This document shows positions 1 to 10,921 of a DNA stretch of 64,000 nt, piece after piece (position 1 is the first letter of the stretch; each line of letters opens with the position of its first letter). This DNA comes from Lathyrus oleraceus (Eukaryota; Streptophyta; Magnoliopsida; Fabales; Fabaceae), in assembly GCF_024323335.1 (NCBI RefSeq), contig NC_066581.1:300577536-300641535 (forward strand), written 5' to 3'. A program made the position numbers and the translations under genes. A model generated the notes under the pieces. It was not told where the DNA came from, ran no database searches, and saw only the letters and a program-made list of their open reading frames with translations.

Positions 1-2
1 AT

Positions 3-811
3 GCTCTGGCCAGAGTTTTAGTTGACACTAGATCGTCCCTCAATGTTCTACCAAAGAGGGCACTTGCTAAATTGTCTTATCAAGGTTCAGAGTTGAAACC
101 TAGTGCGCTTGTGGTGAAAGCATTTGATGGTTCGCGAAGGACAGTAGTTGGGGAGGTAGAGTTACCGATACAGATTGGACCGCATGTATTCCCCATCAAT
201 TTCCAAGTCATGGACATAAATCCAGCTTATAGCTGCCTTTTGGGACGCCCATGGATACATGCTGCTGGGGCAGTAACTTCTACTCTACATCAAAAGATGA
301 AGTTCGTTGTCGATAACAAGCTCGTTATTGTCTCAGGTGAAGAGGACTTTATTATCAGTCAACTCTCCTCTTTCCGTTATATTGAGGCTGATGAGGATGC
401 CTTAGAAACCTCCTTTCAAGCCCTAGAAATATCCAATGCCACACTTGAAGAGGTTAAGGATCCTGTTGAGAAAGCTAGTTTGTCATTCGCTTCTTTGAAG
501 AGTGCAAAATCAGCAGTTGAAAGTGGAGGCCCTGCAGGTTGGGGGCAAGTCATCAACGTCAATGAGAAAAATGACCGTTTTGGTTTGGGGTACAAGTCTT
601 CTGCTAATGAAGGAGCCCTGGTCCCTGCAAAGGACCGTGTGCGGAGCATACAAGAGGTTTTCCTGAGCAAAGGATTTATCCATGGAGATCAAGTTGGTGC
701 AGTGGAAGATGACACTGAAGATGGAGAAACATCGAATCTGATATACCGGTGTGAAGCAGCCTTGACAAACTGGGAAGCGGTTGAGATTCCAGAAGTTTTT
801 CCTGTGTCAAA
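3..811 (+). CDS. Ogre gag-pro exon, C-terminal protease region (partial)
   Basis: This frame is open from the first bases of the window (the ATG at 72 is internal, not a start) to a stop at 813-815 just past the predicted splice donor. It encodes an aspartic-protease (retropepsin) domain. The active-site segment reads LVDTRSSLNVLP at about 18-53, where retropepsins have D-T/S-G; the glycine is replaced by arginine. The flap and C-terminal part follow, with the typical Tat/Ogre string LLGRPWIHAAGAVTSTLHQK at about 237-296. Further on, GWGQVIN and NDRFGLGYK (about 538-600) resemble the glycine-rich G-patch-like segment behind the protease in related elements. In the unspliced RNA this ORF ends here; splicing would fuse it to the RT exon. 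Confidence 0.85.
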
Positions 812-1073
812 GTAATTGTTGTTTTCCTTTGTGTGTTTTTTTGAAAATCCTTAGCTCTGCCCAAGGCTAATGGATCATTTGTAGGGCCCCTTTTGAATTT
901 CAAAAAAATCATTATGACAAATAAAGAGCATTTTGTTCAAATTCTTGTCGTTCATTTATCTGTTGTTTTTCTTAAAATGGCAATCCTTTCAAAAACTACA
1001 AAAATATTTTTTTACTTCTTTTGCATTTTATTTCCATTTTTCTAAAAAAGGACCATCATTAAAAAACATGCAG
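812..1073 (+). other. Predicted Ogre intron between protease and RT
   Basis: A 262-nt AT-rich stretch separates the protease frame (frame 3) from the RT frame (frame 1). A donor AA|GTAATT at 811/812 and an acceptor CATGCAG|A at 1073/1074 remove exactly the stop-containing part. The split codon AA+A restores one continuous frame that continues IINKPVEFDD into the RT exon. An intron at this place is established for Ogre elements; the exact sites here are my reading. A second AG at 1089-1090 would give the other phase and not fit the frame. Confidence 0.75.
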
Positions 1074-4000
1074 AATAATCAATAAACCAGTTGAATTCGA
1101 TGACCCCGCTACTTCCTATAATTTTGAACTCCCCATCTACCAAGCGGAAGAGGAGAGCGAGGAAGATTGTGATTTCCCAGAAGAACTGGAAAGGATGCTC
1201 GAGCACGAGTCAAAGGCCCTTCAGCCACATCAAGAACCAGTGGAAACAATCAACCTTGGCACTGAAGAGGACAAGAAAGAGGTCAAAGTTGGGACTACAC
1301 TTGAGGCAAGCATCAGGGAAAGATTGATGAAGTTGCTATATGAATATGTAGATGTATTTGCTTGGTCATATCAGGATATGCCAGGTTTAGATACTGATAT
1401 TGTGGTCCACAAGCTACCACTACAGCCAGATTGTCCGCCAGTGAAGCAGAAGCTCCGAAGAGCAAGACCCGACATGGCTCTAAAGATTTGTGACGAGGTG
1501 AAACGTCAATTTGATGCCGGTTTTCTAGCAGTTGCAAAGTACCCTCAATGGGTAGCCAACATTGTGCCAGTACCCAAAAAGGATGGCAAGGTCAGGATGT
1601 GTGTTGATTATAGGGATTTAAACAAAGCTAGTCCAAAGGACGATTTTCCCCTGCCACATATTGACACTCTGGTAGACAACACTGCTAAGTTCGCAGTCTT
1701 CTCCTTTATGGACGGATTCTCGGGTTATAATCAAATCAAGATGGATCCAGAAGACATGGAAAAGACCACATTCATCACCCCTTGGGGAACATTTTGCTAC
1801 AAGGTAATGCCATTTGGTCTCAAAAATGCTGGGGCAACTTACCAAAGAGCAATGGTCACCCTTTTCCATGATATGATGCATAAGGAAATTGAGGTTTATG
1901 TGGATGATATGATTGCAAAATCTCAAAGTGAAGAGGATCACATAGACCACTTGCAAAATCTATTTGAGCGTCTTCAGAAATTTCGACTACGACTAAATCC
2001 TGCTAAATGCACCTTCGGTGTCCGATCCGGAAAGTTGCTTGGCTTCATCGTCAGTCAGCGAGGAATTGAGGTGGATCCAGACAAGGTTAGGGCAATACAA
2101 GAAATGCCTGCTCCGCGTACAGAGAAAGAAGTTAGAGGATTCCTGGGACGTTTGAACTACATCTCTAGGTTTATATCTCATATGACTGCTACGTGTGAAC
2201 CTATATTCAAGTTGCTCAGAAAAGATCAAGCAGTTGAATGGAGTTCTGACTGCCAAATGGCTTTTGAGAGAATCGGACAATCCCTGCAAGAGCCCCCTAT
2301 TCTAATTCCACCTGTCCAGGGGAGACCACTCTTTATGTACTTAACTGTGCTTGAAAAGACAATGGGATGTGTGTTGGGACAACATGACGAAACCGGTCGA
2401 AAGGAACATGTTATCTACTATCTAAGTAAGAGATTTACCGATTGTGAAACCCGATATTCACTCTTGGAGAAAACTTGTTGTGCTTTAGCATGGGCCGCTC
2501 GTCGTCTAAGACAATACATGATTTGTCACACTACTTTGTTGATCTCAAAAATGGATCCAATAAAGTACATATTCGAAAAGCCTGCTTTGACTGGAAGACT
2601 CGCCCGTTGGCAGATGTTATTATCTGAGTACGACATCCAATACGTGTCTCAAAAAGCCATCAAAGGAAGTGTGTTGTCTGATTACCTGGAAAACCAACCC
2701 GTTGAAGATTACCAGTCGTTGAAATTTGACTTCCCTGATGAAGACATTATGGTAGTGAAAGACTGTGAAATCCCAGGACTTGATGAAGGACCTGAACCCG
2801 GATCTCGGTGGAAACTCATGTTCGATGGTTCCTCCAATTACATGGGGCATGGCGTAGGAGCTGTCCTGTTGAATCCGGATGGTGGATACACTCCTTTTAC
2901 AGCAAGGTTGTGTTTTGATTGCACGAACAATATAGCAGAATATGAGGCGTGCATCCTAGGCATTGAAGCAGCCATTGATCTCCGAATCAAAATCCTTGAA
3001 GTATGTGGAGACTCAGCCTTGGTGATATACCAAGTCAAGGGCGAATGGGAAACCCGTGATACCAAGTTGATCCCATATCGTGCCTATGTCATGGAATTAA
3101 TAAAATACTTTGACGAAATCACTTTCCGTCATATCCCGAGAACTGAGAATCAAATTGCTGATGCTTTGGCTATGTTGGCTTCAATGTACCAAGTTAGATT
3201 CCATAATGAAGCACCTCTCATTCAGATCGAGCGGAAAGTTGAGCCTGCCTACTGCCAGTCAGTTGAAGAAGAAGCCGATGGTAAACCCTGGTTTCACGAC
3301 ATCAAATGCTTTTTGCAAAATCAAGAATATCCAACAGATGCAACAAACCTTGACAAGAAAACATTGAGGAAGTTAGCATCCAAATTCTTCTTGAGCAATG
3401 GTGTGTTGTACAAGAGAAATCACGACATGATTCTGCTCAGATGCGTGGATGGACGTGAAGCGGACATGTTGATCAAGGAGATTCATGAAGGATCCTTTGG
3501 AACCCATGCCAATGGGCATGCCATGGCCAAGAAGATTTTGAGAGCTGGTTATTACTGGTTGACCATGGAATCTGACTGTTTCAATTATGCTAGAAAATGT
3601 CATAAATGCCAAATATATGCCGACAAAGTACACGTGCCTCCGACCCTACTAAATGTTTTGACGTCACCTTGGCCTTTCTCAATGTGGGGCATCGACATGA
3701 TTGGCGCCATCGAGCCTAAAGCTTCCAATGCTCACCGCTTCATCCTGGTTGCCATTGATTACTTTACCAAATGGGTAGAAGCCGCCTCTTACGCTAATGT
3801 GACAAAACAAGTGGTTGCACGGTTTCTCAAGAAAGAGATCATTTGCCGTTATGGAATTCCAAGCCGGATCATCACAGATAATGGGACGAATCTAAACAAT
3901 AAGACCATGAAAGAATTATGCGAGAGCTTCAAGATTGAGCACCATAATTCTTCACCATATCGTCCAAAGATGAATGGCGCTGTTGAAGCCGCTAACAAAA

Positions 4001-4536
4001 ACATCAAGAAGATCCTGCAGAAAATGGTAAAAACCTATAAGGATTGGCACGAAATGCTACCCTTCGCATTGCATGGATATCGGACTTCCGTCCGCACTTC
4101 AACAGGGGCAACCCCGTTCTCTTTGGTATATGGGATGGAAGCAGTTCTCCCAATTGAAGTAGAGATACCTTCAATGAGAATCTTGATGGAAACCAAGCTA
4201 GAAGAGGCTGAGTGGATTCAAAATAGATTTGATCAGTTGAACCTCATAGATGAGAAGCGATTGACTTCTTTGTGCCATGGACAATTATACCAGAAACGGC
4301 TTAAAAGGGCTTTTGACAAGAAAGTACGTGTTCGGGAATTCAGAGAAGGAGACCTCGTGCTTAAGAAGATCTTGCCAATACACAAGGATTCACGCGGGAA
4401 GTGGACTCCCAATTATGAAGGCCCATATGTTGTGAAGAAAGCTTTCTCCGGAGGTGCCTTGATTCTCACAACTATGGATGATGAAGAACTCTCACACCCC
4501 GTGAACTCTGATGCAGTTAAAAAATATTATGCCTAA
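1074..4536 (+). CDS. Ogre RT / RNase H / integrase exon
   Basis: It is a single open frame with no internal stop; translation would enter from the upstream exon, and the first ATG at 1195 is internal. Counting residues from that ATG: RT begins near residue 90, with VRMCVDYRDLN at about 132 and the catalytic YVDD near 234. A first RNase H-like domain lies at about 370-490. A second RNase H starts with FDGSSNYMGHGVGAVL at about 542, the duplicated RNase H of the Tat lineage. The integrase zinc finger is at about 762-810 (H-H-C-C). The catalytic core has D near 832 (GIDMIG), D near 894 (TDNGTN) and E near 930, the last two 35 apart as in D,D-35-E integrases. The end is AVKKYYA. All catalytic residues looked for are present, unlike the altered protease. 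Confidence 0.93.
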
Positions 4537-4546
4537 TAAAAACCCG

Positions 4547-4623
4547 CTAAATCGAAAACCTGAAAGGGCGATTTAGGCAAAAAGGAGCGTCCCGGTGGAT
4601 CGAAAACCCGAAAAGGCGATCCA
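4547..4623 (+). other. Twin hairpins after the integrase stop
   Basis: There are two copies of one stem-loop. In copy 1, CTAAATCG (4547-4554) pairs with CGATTTAG (4569-4576) around a 14-nt loop. In copy 2, TGGATCG (4596-4602) pairs with CGATCCA (4617-4623), again around a 14-nt loop. Loop and flanks (GGCAAAA follows both) are similar. The stems differ by changes on both arms (AA/TT against GG/CC), so pairing is kept. Confidence 0.7.
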
Positions 4624-5512
4624 GGCAAAAGTTAGGGGCATAAAGGCATAAACTGCATCAGTTGTTACTGATTAACACCGAAGAATTAGAGGTGGAAGAT
4701 TAATCCAGTCACTCCCCTTAGGAGCAGGGTTTTTGGGGGATCATATCTATTAAGGATGTTAGTGGTCACTGAATTCAATGTAAACCTTTCCTTATTGCCA
4801 TTTTCAAAAAAATTGTAACACTCTATGGAGCTACGCCATTTGTGTGCTACCATTCTTGAATAAAATACAAGTTTTTTCCAATCATTGTTAGTTGTGTTCA
4901 TCTACGCTTTTCTTTGTTATGCAAAAGGTCATTTATTTGTTAATAATGAAGTTTTGAAACTTGGAAAAAGAATTTGAAACTTAGAACAAATTACTTTGAT
5001 ATATGTGAAAATCAAAGGAAAATCATTTGTTTCCCCGAAAGGCTCAAAGTTTGCATAAATACTCCAGGATCACCAACAAAAGTCCCCATGGAGTACAACT
5101 TATTAATCCTCTAGAAGGATGGACCTTTGTTTATTTATAACTGTCAATCATGATAGTTTCTCCTCTGGACGCGCCTGTTAATTGTACGGGTATGAGTTAT
5201 TGGTGTTGAGGAATCAGAATCTCTGTCCCTACAAACACCCAATCTGCCAAGTGTCAGCATTCTCATAATCATGATCATTCATATATCATGCATTCAAATC
5301 ATGCATAGTCGAAAGGTATTTCGTGCTCATTGTGCATTGACGTAGGTCTCGCTGTTGATTCTATGTCCTTGGACCTCTAATTCCAGTTTGTCTTTGGTAT
5401 CCTTAAACCAACATCCGGTTTTCATGGTCATTTTCAAGTCCAATTGTTGTTGGCAAAATCCGTTAAAAGCTGGTTGTAGTCCATTGCTTACGGTCAAAGT
5501 CCAATTGTTGTT

Positions 5513-6240
5513 ATTCCGGGGTCCGGTCATACTTGAACCTGCTCTGAAGAGTTTTTCCAATTTTTGTTCAATACTATTCAGGTCATGTATGAACCTGTTG
5601 TTGAGCTTTTATTCCGGGGTCCGGTCATATTTGAACCTGCTCTGAAGAGTTTTTCCAATTTTTGTTCAATACTATTCAGGTCATGTATGAACCTGTTGTT
5701 GAGCTTTTATTCCGGGGTTCGGTCATACTTGAACCTGCTCTGAAGAGTTTTTTCCAATTTTTGTTCAATACCATTCAGGTCATACATGAACCTGTTGTTG
5801 AGCTTTATTCCGGTGTCAGGTCATATATGAACCTGTTCTGAAGAGTTTTTTCCCTTTGTTTTGTTCAATACTATTCAGGTCATGTATGAACCTGTCGTTG
5901 AGCTTTATTCCGGTGTCAGGTCATACTTGAACCTGCTCTGAAGTTTTTCCTTTTGTTCAATACTATTCAGGTCATATATGAACCTGTCGTTGAACCCTTA
6001 TTCCGGTGTCAGGTCATACTTGAACCTGCTCTGAAGTTTTTCCTTTTGTTCAATACCATTCAAGTCATGTATGAACCTGTTGTTGAACCCTTATTCCGGT
6101 GTCAGGTCATATATGAACCTGCTCTGAAGAGTTATTCTCCATGATTATTCCCCAGCATTGTCAGGTCATATATGAACCTGTTTGTTGTGTCTGAACCGGT
6201 TGTGCATTTTCTTTCTTATTCAGGTTTGGTAAGTCATATG
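5513..6240 (+). repeat. About 98-bp minisatellite, ~7 copies
   Basis: Units begin with ATTCCGGGGTC or ATTCCGGTGTC near 5513, 5611, 5709, 5807, 5906, 6000 and 6092. Each holds two near-palindromes of the form CAGGTCATATATGAACCTG separated by a CTGAAGAGTTTTTCC / TTGTTCAATACTATT spacer. Spacing is about 98 bp in the first five units and 92-94 bp after. The last part (6150-6240) is degenerate. Confidence 0.88.
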
Positions 6241-6309
6241 TGAACTTACTACCGAAATCTCTTGTACTCTGAATGTCGTTTATCAAATTTCACTTTGAAT
6301 ACTCCCCAA

Positions 6310-7530
6310 TGTGTATATAATTTTGTATTTGTTTTATTTCTCTATTTTAGGTACCAACACAAGAGTAAAATCCACAATTTCTAAAAAATACAAAAATATG
6401 ACTCGATCCAACGTCGAGTATTTTCTCAATAAACAAATCAATTCATTTCTCCTTTCTATTCCAACCCATTTCTTTCAAACTTTCATCAAACGCTTGATTC
6501 AACGTCAAGCCATTTTCCCTAATAAAAACTCAAAAATATTAATCCCTATCTAAACACTTTTTCAATAAAGGTGGAAATGGAACATGGTGTATACCATGTA
6601 CTCCTGAGATTAAGATTCGAGACGTATGCCTCGCCAATCTTAACTCTCGCCATCTTCTAAAACTGTCAATGCGGTTTCTTCAAACCCTTTCCCAGTCAAA
6701 TTCCAAAAATACTTAATTCCTATCTTAACTTTTTTTCAATAAAGATGGAAATGGAACATGGTGTATACCATGCACTCCTGAGGCTAGGATTCGAGATGTA
6801 TATCTCGCTCATCCAAGTTCTCGCCATCACTCAAAATACATCCAACCAATTAAACTTTTTTCTCGCCGCCGTGCGATTAATCAAAAACCTTTTTCATAAA
6901 TGAAAGATATATTGTCTTAAGTGATACAAAACAATGTTTCGGCCACGATTGTTGAGTAGAGATAAATGACGCTTTTCCGAATGTAGATTTATAAATCCGT
7001 TCGATGTGTGGTATGCGTTCACTCCTCATATGTTTTGGGTAAAACAATGTTTTCGTCGATTAATACAATATAGCTCTCGCTAAAATCGACCAACAAACAA
7101 ACATTTTTCTACCCAGAACTACGTAAGCCTTGATTTCTCTTTTGAGATACGTAGGAGCAGGATTTGTAAATCTTGTCAGGCCCACTAATAAAAAACTTAG
7201 GTTTAGTCCTTCGTCCAAAACCAAAAACATTCTCTTCTTTTCTTTCTTTCCCACATAATAAATTGAAAAGCCTAATATTTCAAACTAACATTAACGCACA
7301 CAACTGACCTAATGGTTCCCGTTGAGTACAACGGACGTGAGGGGTGCTAATACCTTCCCCTTGCGTAATCGACTCCCGAACCCTGATATTGGTTGCGATG
7401 ACCATATCTTATCCTTTCATTTGTCTTGGGTTTTATCGATATTTCCCCTTTCCTTTTTAGGAACAAATAAAGTTCGGTGGCGACTCTGTTCAGTCCATCA
7501 TTGCAAGCGTGCGATGGCGCTTCGCTCTGT
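6310..7530 (+). repeat. LTR-homologous block inside the Ogre 3' UTR
   Basis: It aligns by eye with the 3' third of the element's LTR (about 11340-12755): the same CAACGTCGAGTATTTTCTCA, GAACATGGTGTATACCATG, CAATGTTTCGGCCACG and TTCGGTGGCGACTCTGTTCA strings occur in the same order. It has two of the roughly 171-bp subrepeats where the LTR has three. The block is bracketed by two similar copies of CTCTTGTACTCYGAATG (about 6262 and 7534), as if inserted into or duplicated within the 3' UTR. Confidence 0.8.
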
Positions 7531-7762
7531 TCTCTTGTACTCCGAATGCTGCTTATCAAATTCCACATAGATTACTCCCAAGTGTGTGTCTGACTCTCCA
7601 GCAGGATTGTTTTCCCCAGCAAAGTTGTTTTTTACCATTTGTCTGTCTTCCTGTGGGTCATCAGCATTCCCCACAGATTGGTCCGCCTAGTAGCATCTCC
7701 TGTTAAGGGTCCACCATATCCCTAGCAGATAAAAATTACAAAAAAAAAGAATCATGCATCCA

Positions 7763-7803
7763 CGCATATCACATCATATCATATCATATCATACCACATC
7801 ATG
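7763..7803. repeat. CATAT-type microsatellite
   Basis: A short run of ATCATATCAT-like repeats with two interruptions lies just upstream of the Ogre polypurine tract. Confidence 0.6.
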
Positions 7804-7909
7804 TCATGGGGATTCAGGATCAAAATCCGGGTCTTCTTAGTATTTAACCATCTCCCACTATGATCATATGAAGAGTGTCCTGCTTCATATTCTCTAGTTG
7901 AAGATACTT

Positions 7910-7922
7910 AAATAGGGGCAAC
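7910..7922 (+). promoter_or_regulatory. Ogre polypurine tract
   Basis: TAAATAGGGGCAAC lies directly before the LTR start TGTCATACC at 7923. It is the expected site of plus-strand DNA priming. It is short and interrupted by C, as I remember for Ogre elements. Confidence 0.7.
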
Positions 7923-8639
7923 TGTCATACCCCGATTTTGGTCCTGAATTTTTTTTATTTTTATTTGGCATTTGGCCTAAAATTCATTTGCATACATTCA
8001 TTCCCAAATCCATTTTTTTATTAACAGACATTGGTCATTATCTAGCTTCTTGATCATGGTGTTTTTTATTATAATTTGGATTTTAATTATTTGACTTTTT
8101 TTTAATTTTCAATTTGATTTTAATTTCGAATTAAGTTTAATACCAAATTTCAATTTAATCTTAATTGTTTATTTTACTAATGATTCAAACTCTAATTGAT
8201 TTTAATTTCTAAATGAATGTTAGAGTTGATATCAAAGTAATTTTAACGAATTATAGATTAATTTGATTTTTATTTGGTTTTTGCTGATTTCTTATTATTA
8301 TTTAAATTGATATTTAGATCAGTCTTGGATTATTCCTAAAAATCCATATCCATTTTTTTAACTCTATTTTTTAAATCCATTTTCAAATCCATATCCATTT
8401 TCATTATCCATTTGGAGCCAACTTAAGCCATTTCACATCCAAATCCATTCAATCATAACAATTAACCAATTAACCCGAAGTTCATTAATCCAAAATAATT
8501 ATTCAAAAAAAACAAATCCCAATTCCAAAAGAGTTCCATAACAACAACATGCATCCCTGTTAGTTTTCACAATTACAATTCGTAATCATACTCATTACAA
8601 ACATGGATTTACAAAGTTTCAATAAGGAAATCCTAAAAC

Positions 8640-9295
8640 CATTCATCAAAAGCGTGAAGATGCTCTTGCTCCAACATTCACTACAGCAGAACTGAAGCGT
8701 TATATAGCCTATGAAAAGACTCTTAAACCGAAGCTATCACACAGCTGCAAGCTCTTATTCGTGGTCACTTGGTTAGAAGACAAGCTGTTTCTGCATTATA
8801 TTGTGTGAAGAGAATCGTTAAAGTCCAAGCGTTGGCTCGTGGTTACAATGTTAGGCGTGCTGATATTGGGCTTGAGGTCTTGAAAATTCGTAAGGATACT
8901 CAATGTTCAAAATCTATTGGCTCAGTTACATCCACAGAGGCAGAGAAGTTGCCTGATAATGTCTTTGTTCATAAGCTGCTGGCTGCATCGTCCCATGCTT
9001 TTCCTCTATCTATCAGAAGCGATTTTGGAGAACCTCACTTGGCTGAAAACTGGCTTGACCGATGGACTAGGTCACACTTTTAGGCACCTCTTCCTAAATT
9101 GAAGAAGAAGCATGATTTGACATCTGTTGAAAAAAAATATATCAGTTCTCAAACAGTTGAAAAGGGACAAGTTAAAAGGAATACTCGGAAATCTTCTACT
9201 GTGAAAGCCAACGATGGCTCAACTTCAGGTTCTAACAAACAGAAACAAGGTCTAAAAAAGGATTCAAAACACTCATTGGTTTCAGCTCAGAAGCC
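8640..9295 (+). pseudogene. IQ-DOMAIN (IQD) calmodulin-binding protein fragment
   Basis: Frame 3 reads an IQ-motif region, [16 protein letters not shown] then VKVQALARGYNVRR, followed by FVHKLLAASSHAFPLS and LAENWLDRWTRSHF. Next come a stop (TAG where TGG for W is expected) and APLPKLKKKHDL, then a lysine/serine-rich tail. IQD proteins are plant calmodulin-binding scaffold proteins at microtubules, membrane and nucleus. This resembles the longer IQD28-32 type group, which is from memory and not searched. Only an internal piece is present, with no start or end, apparently intron-less, with a degenerate upstream edge (8640-8730). It ends abruptly where kinase-like sequence begins. Confidence 0.72.
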
Positions 9296-9520
9296 GAACA
9301 CTTGGATTGGGGGAACAAGACTTAGAGTTGCAATTGGCACGGTTTACTGCCTTCAACATATGCACCAGCTAAACCCTCCGCTCGCCCATAGCAGCCTAAA
9401 CACTTCATCTGTTCAACTCACTGACGACTACGCCGCCAAAATCTCGGACTTAAGTTTATTGAAAGAAATAGCTTCACTCCTTCTCCTGGATTTCAAGTCA
9501 ATTAAGCCAATTGGAATCAC
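9296..9520 (+). pseudogene. Receptor-like kinase fragment (MRH1/MDIS-like)
   Basis: Directly joined in frame 3 to the IQD piece is a kinase C-lobe segment: WIGGTRLRVAIGTVYCLQHM, LNPPLAHSSLNTSSVQLTDD, YAAKISDLSLLKEIA. The strings YCLQHMH.LNPP and LTDDYAAKISD are typical of the plant leucine-rich-repeat receptor-like kinase subfamily that includes MRH1 and MALE DISCOVERER, many of them catalytically atypical. Only about 65 residues of the kinase domain remain; the usual HRD segment is HSSLN here. After about 9475 the reading turns into unrelated, intron-like sequence. It is a captured fragment, not a gene. Confidence 0.6.
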
Positions 9521-9964
9521 TCAAATTACCGTAAGTGAATGTCGGCATTGTCATTACAGCAAACATAACCATAACCTGCAAGAAACACACCAAACCATAA
9601 CAGTCAATTTAGAACCTTCTGGTTACAACTTGACGGCATTGATATTTTCAATAAAAGGAAAGCTTGAAGATTGTTTCCTTCATCTCACAGTTATGATGTT
9701 TCCCATGTGATCCGTACCAGCTATCAGTTGATTGATACATCTGAAGTTGATTTTGAAGACAAAATCCAAATTATGCTGCTGACAAGATGGAGACCAAGAA
9801 AATATTAGCCCATTCTGTGGAGGCAGAGATAAACAAATTTCAGAAAGAACAAAGGGAAGAAAAGAAAAATAACTGAATGCAACAGCATAATGCACGACAC
9901 ACATCATTGGTAAATTCCCCAAACCAAAGTCTAGAATCCATAAACTGTTAGTCTCTCCTATTAC

Positions 9965-10432
9965 CTGCCCTCAAGGTTGGACGACCAGCCTTCGCACAAG
10001 CTACCCAAAACCGAGTACAAAACCGAAACCGATGTTCAATTTTTTCACTGCAGTAAAAAAGAATAAGATTATTAGTCAAAGCATTAAAATCCAGAAAATC
10101 CCAATTGAGCATAAGGACAAAGCGAAGAGAAAGCAGGAGTTCATATTACCGTTTCTGGAAAATAGCATCAAATAGGACAAACTCGTTTTTGAGCAGAAAA
10201 AGCACTTCTGGAATTTGCTTCTTTGAGCTTTTGAGTATCAAACCAAAACCCTAGGCTGTGAACATAAATAGACAGAAGAAATCAGAGGACGATAAAATTG
10301 AGAGAGGAGAAAACGGCGAACAAGATACCAAAGCCCTAAATCCCAAATCAAAAGCAAAAACCGATTGAGGGAGGTGAAGCAAAGAGGGTCGATTGTTACC
10401 TGAGCAAGGTGAGCTTCCCGTTTTTGTTTCAT
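9965..10432 (-). pseudogene. Exon-like pieces of an unrecognised gene
   Basis: On the minus strand an ATG at 10432 opens MKQKREAHLAQ and is followed at once by a splice-donor-like CAG|GTAACA (exon edge at 10400). Further on, 10047-9965 is an 83-nt stretch between an acceptor-like TTTTTTACTGCAG and a donor-like GGGCAG|GTAATAG. One frame of it is open (EKIEHRFRFCTRFWVACAKA). The phases of the two pieces do not fit directly, so a piece may be missing. The purine-rich sequence 10430-10590 would be its 5' UTR/promoter side. I do not recognise the product. Confidence 0.35.
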
Positions 10433-10921
10433 GTACGATTGATTGAGATTGTGAGAGAGGTGAGTGAGGTTAGCGATGGGTAAGCGGTAGGTATGCGAGG
10501 GAGAGCGATTGAAGAGAGAACCTGAGAGAATGAATGAGGAGAGAGTTCGTGAGCGGTAAGCGAATGAGAGGGGAGGACGATTGAGCTCTGTTTTGCGTCC
10601 TCACTTTTTTTTTCTTTTCTTTTTTTTTATTTATTCAATGCTTTATTCCTTTTCTTTAAAACAGACTTTTAAATCCCATTAAGTGAATGTTTAGAGTTTT
10701 TAAGTAGTCATTAACTGTGGTTTATTGTGGTTTATTGGTATCTGTTTCTAGTTGAGTGCTATTTTATGTTCCCAACCCTTAGCCTCTAAAACCCAACAGC
10801 CAAGTGGCTGGGTTTAATTAGGGTAGTCCACCAGTTTTTTTATTAGTTTATTTTAATTCTTTTTTTAATTTATCTTAGTTTATATATTTAAGTTAGTATT
10901 AAAATAACAACTAGTTGGTAA

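Larger units (their letters stand above)
4537..7909 (+). other. Ogre 3' untranslated region
   Basis: This is non-coding sequence between the integrase stop and the polypurine tract. It contains twin hairpins (4547-4623), a palindromic minisatellite (about 5513-6240), a block homologous to the element's own LTR (about 6310-7530) and a short CATAT-rich microsatellite (about 7763-7803). In 4624-5512 I recognise no gene or repeat beyond AT-rich sequence. The ORFs in it are short and share no recognised domain. A long 3' UTR is usual for Ogre. Confidence 0.8.

Noticed and set aside
5327..5645. ORFs on both strands at the start of the minisatellite
   Set aside because: They are produced by the repeat units themselves and show no recognisable protein.
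8769..9710. Treating the 104- and 203-codon ORFs as host genes
   Set aside because: They are one frame interrupted by a stop and join pieces of two unrelated gene families without start, end or introns, inside an LTR.
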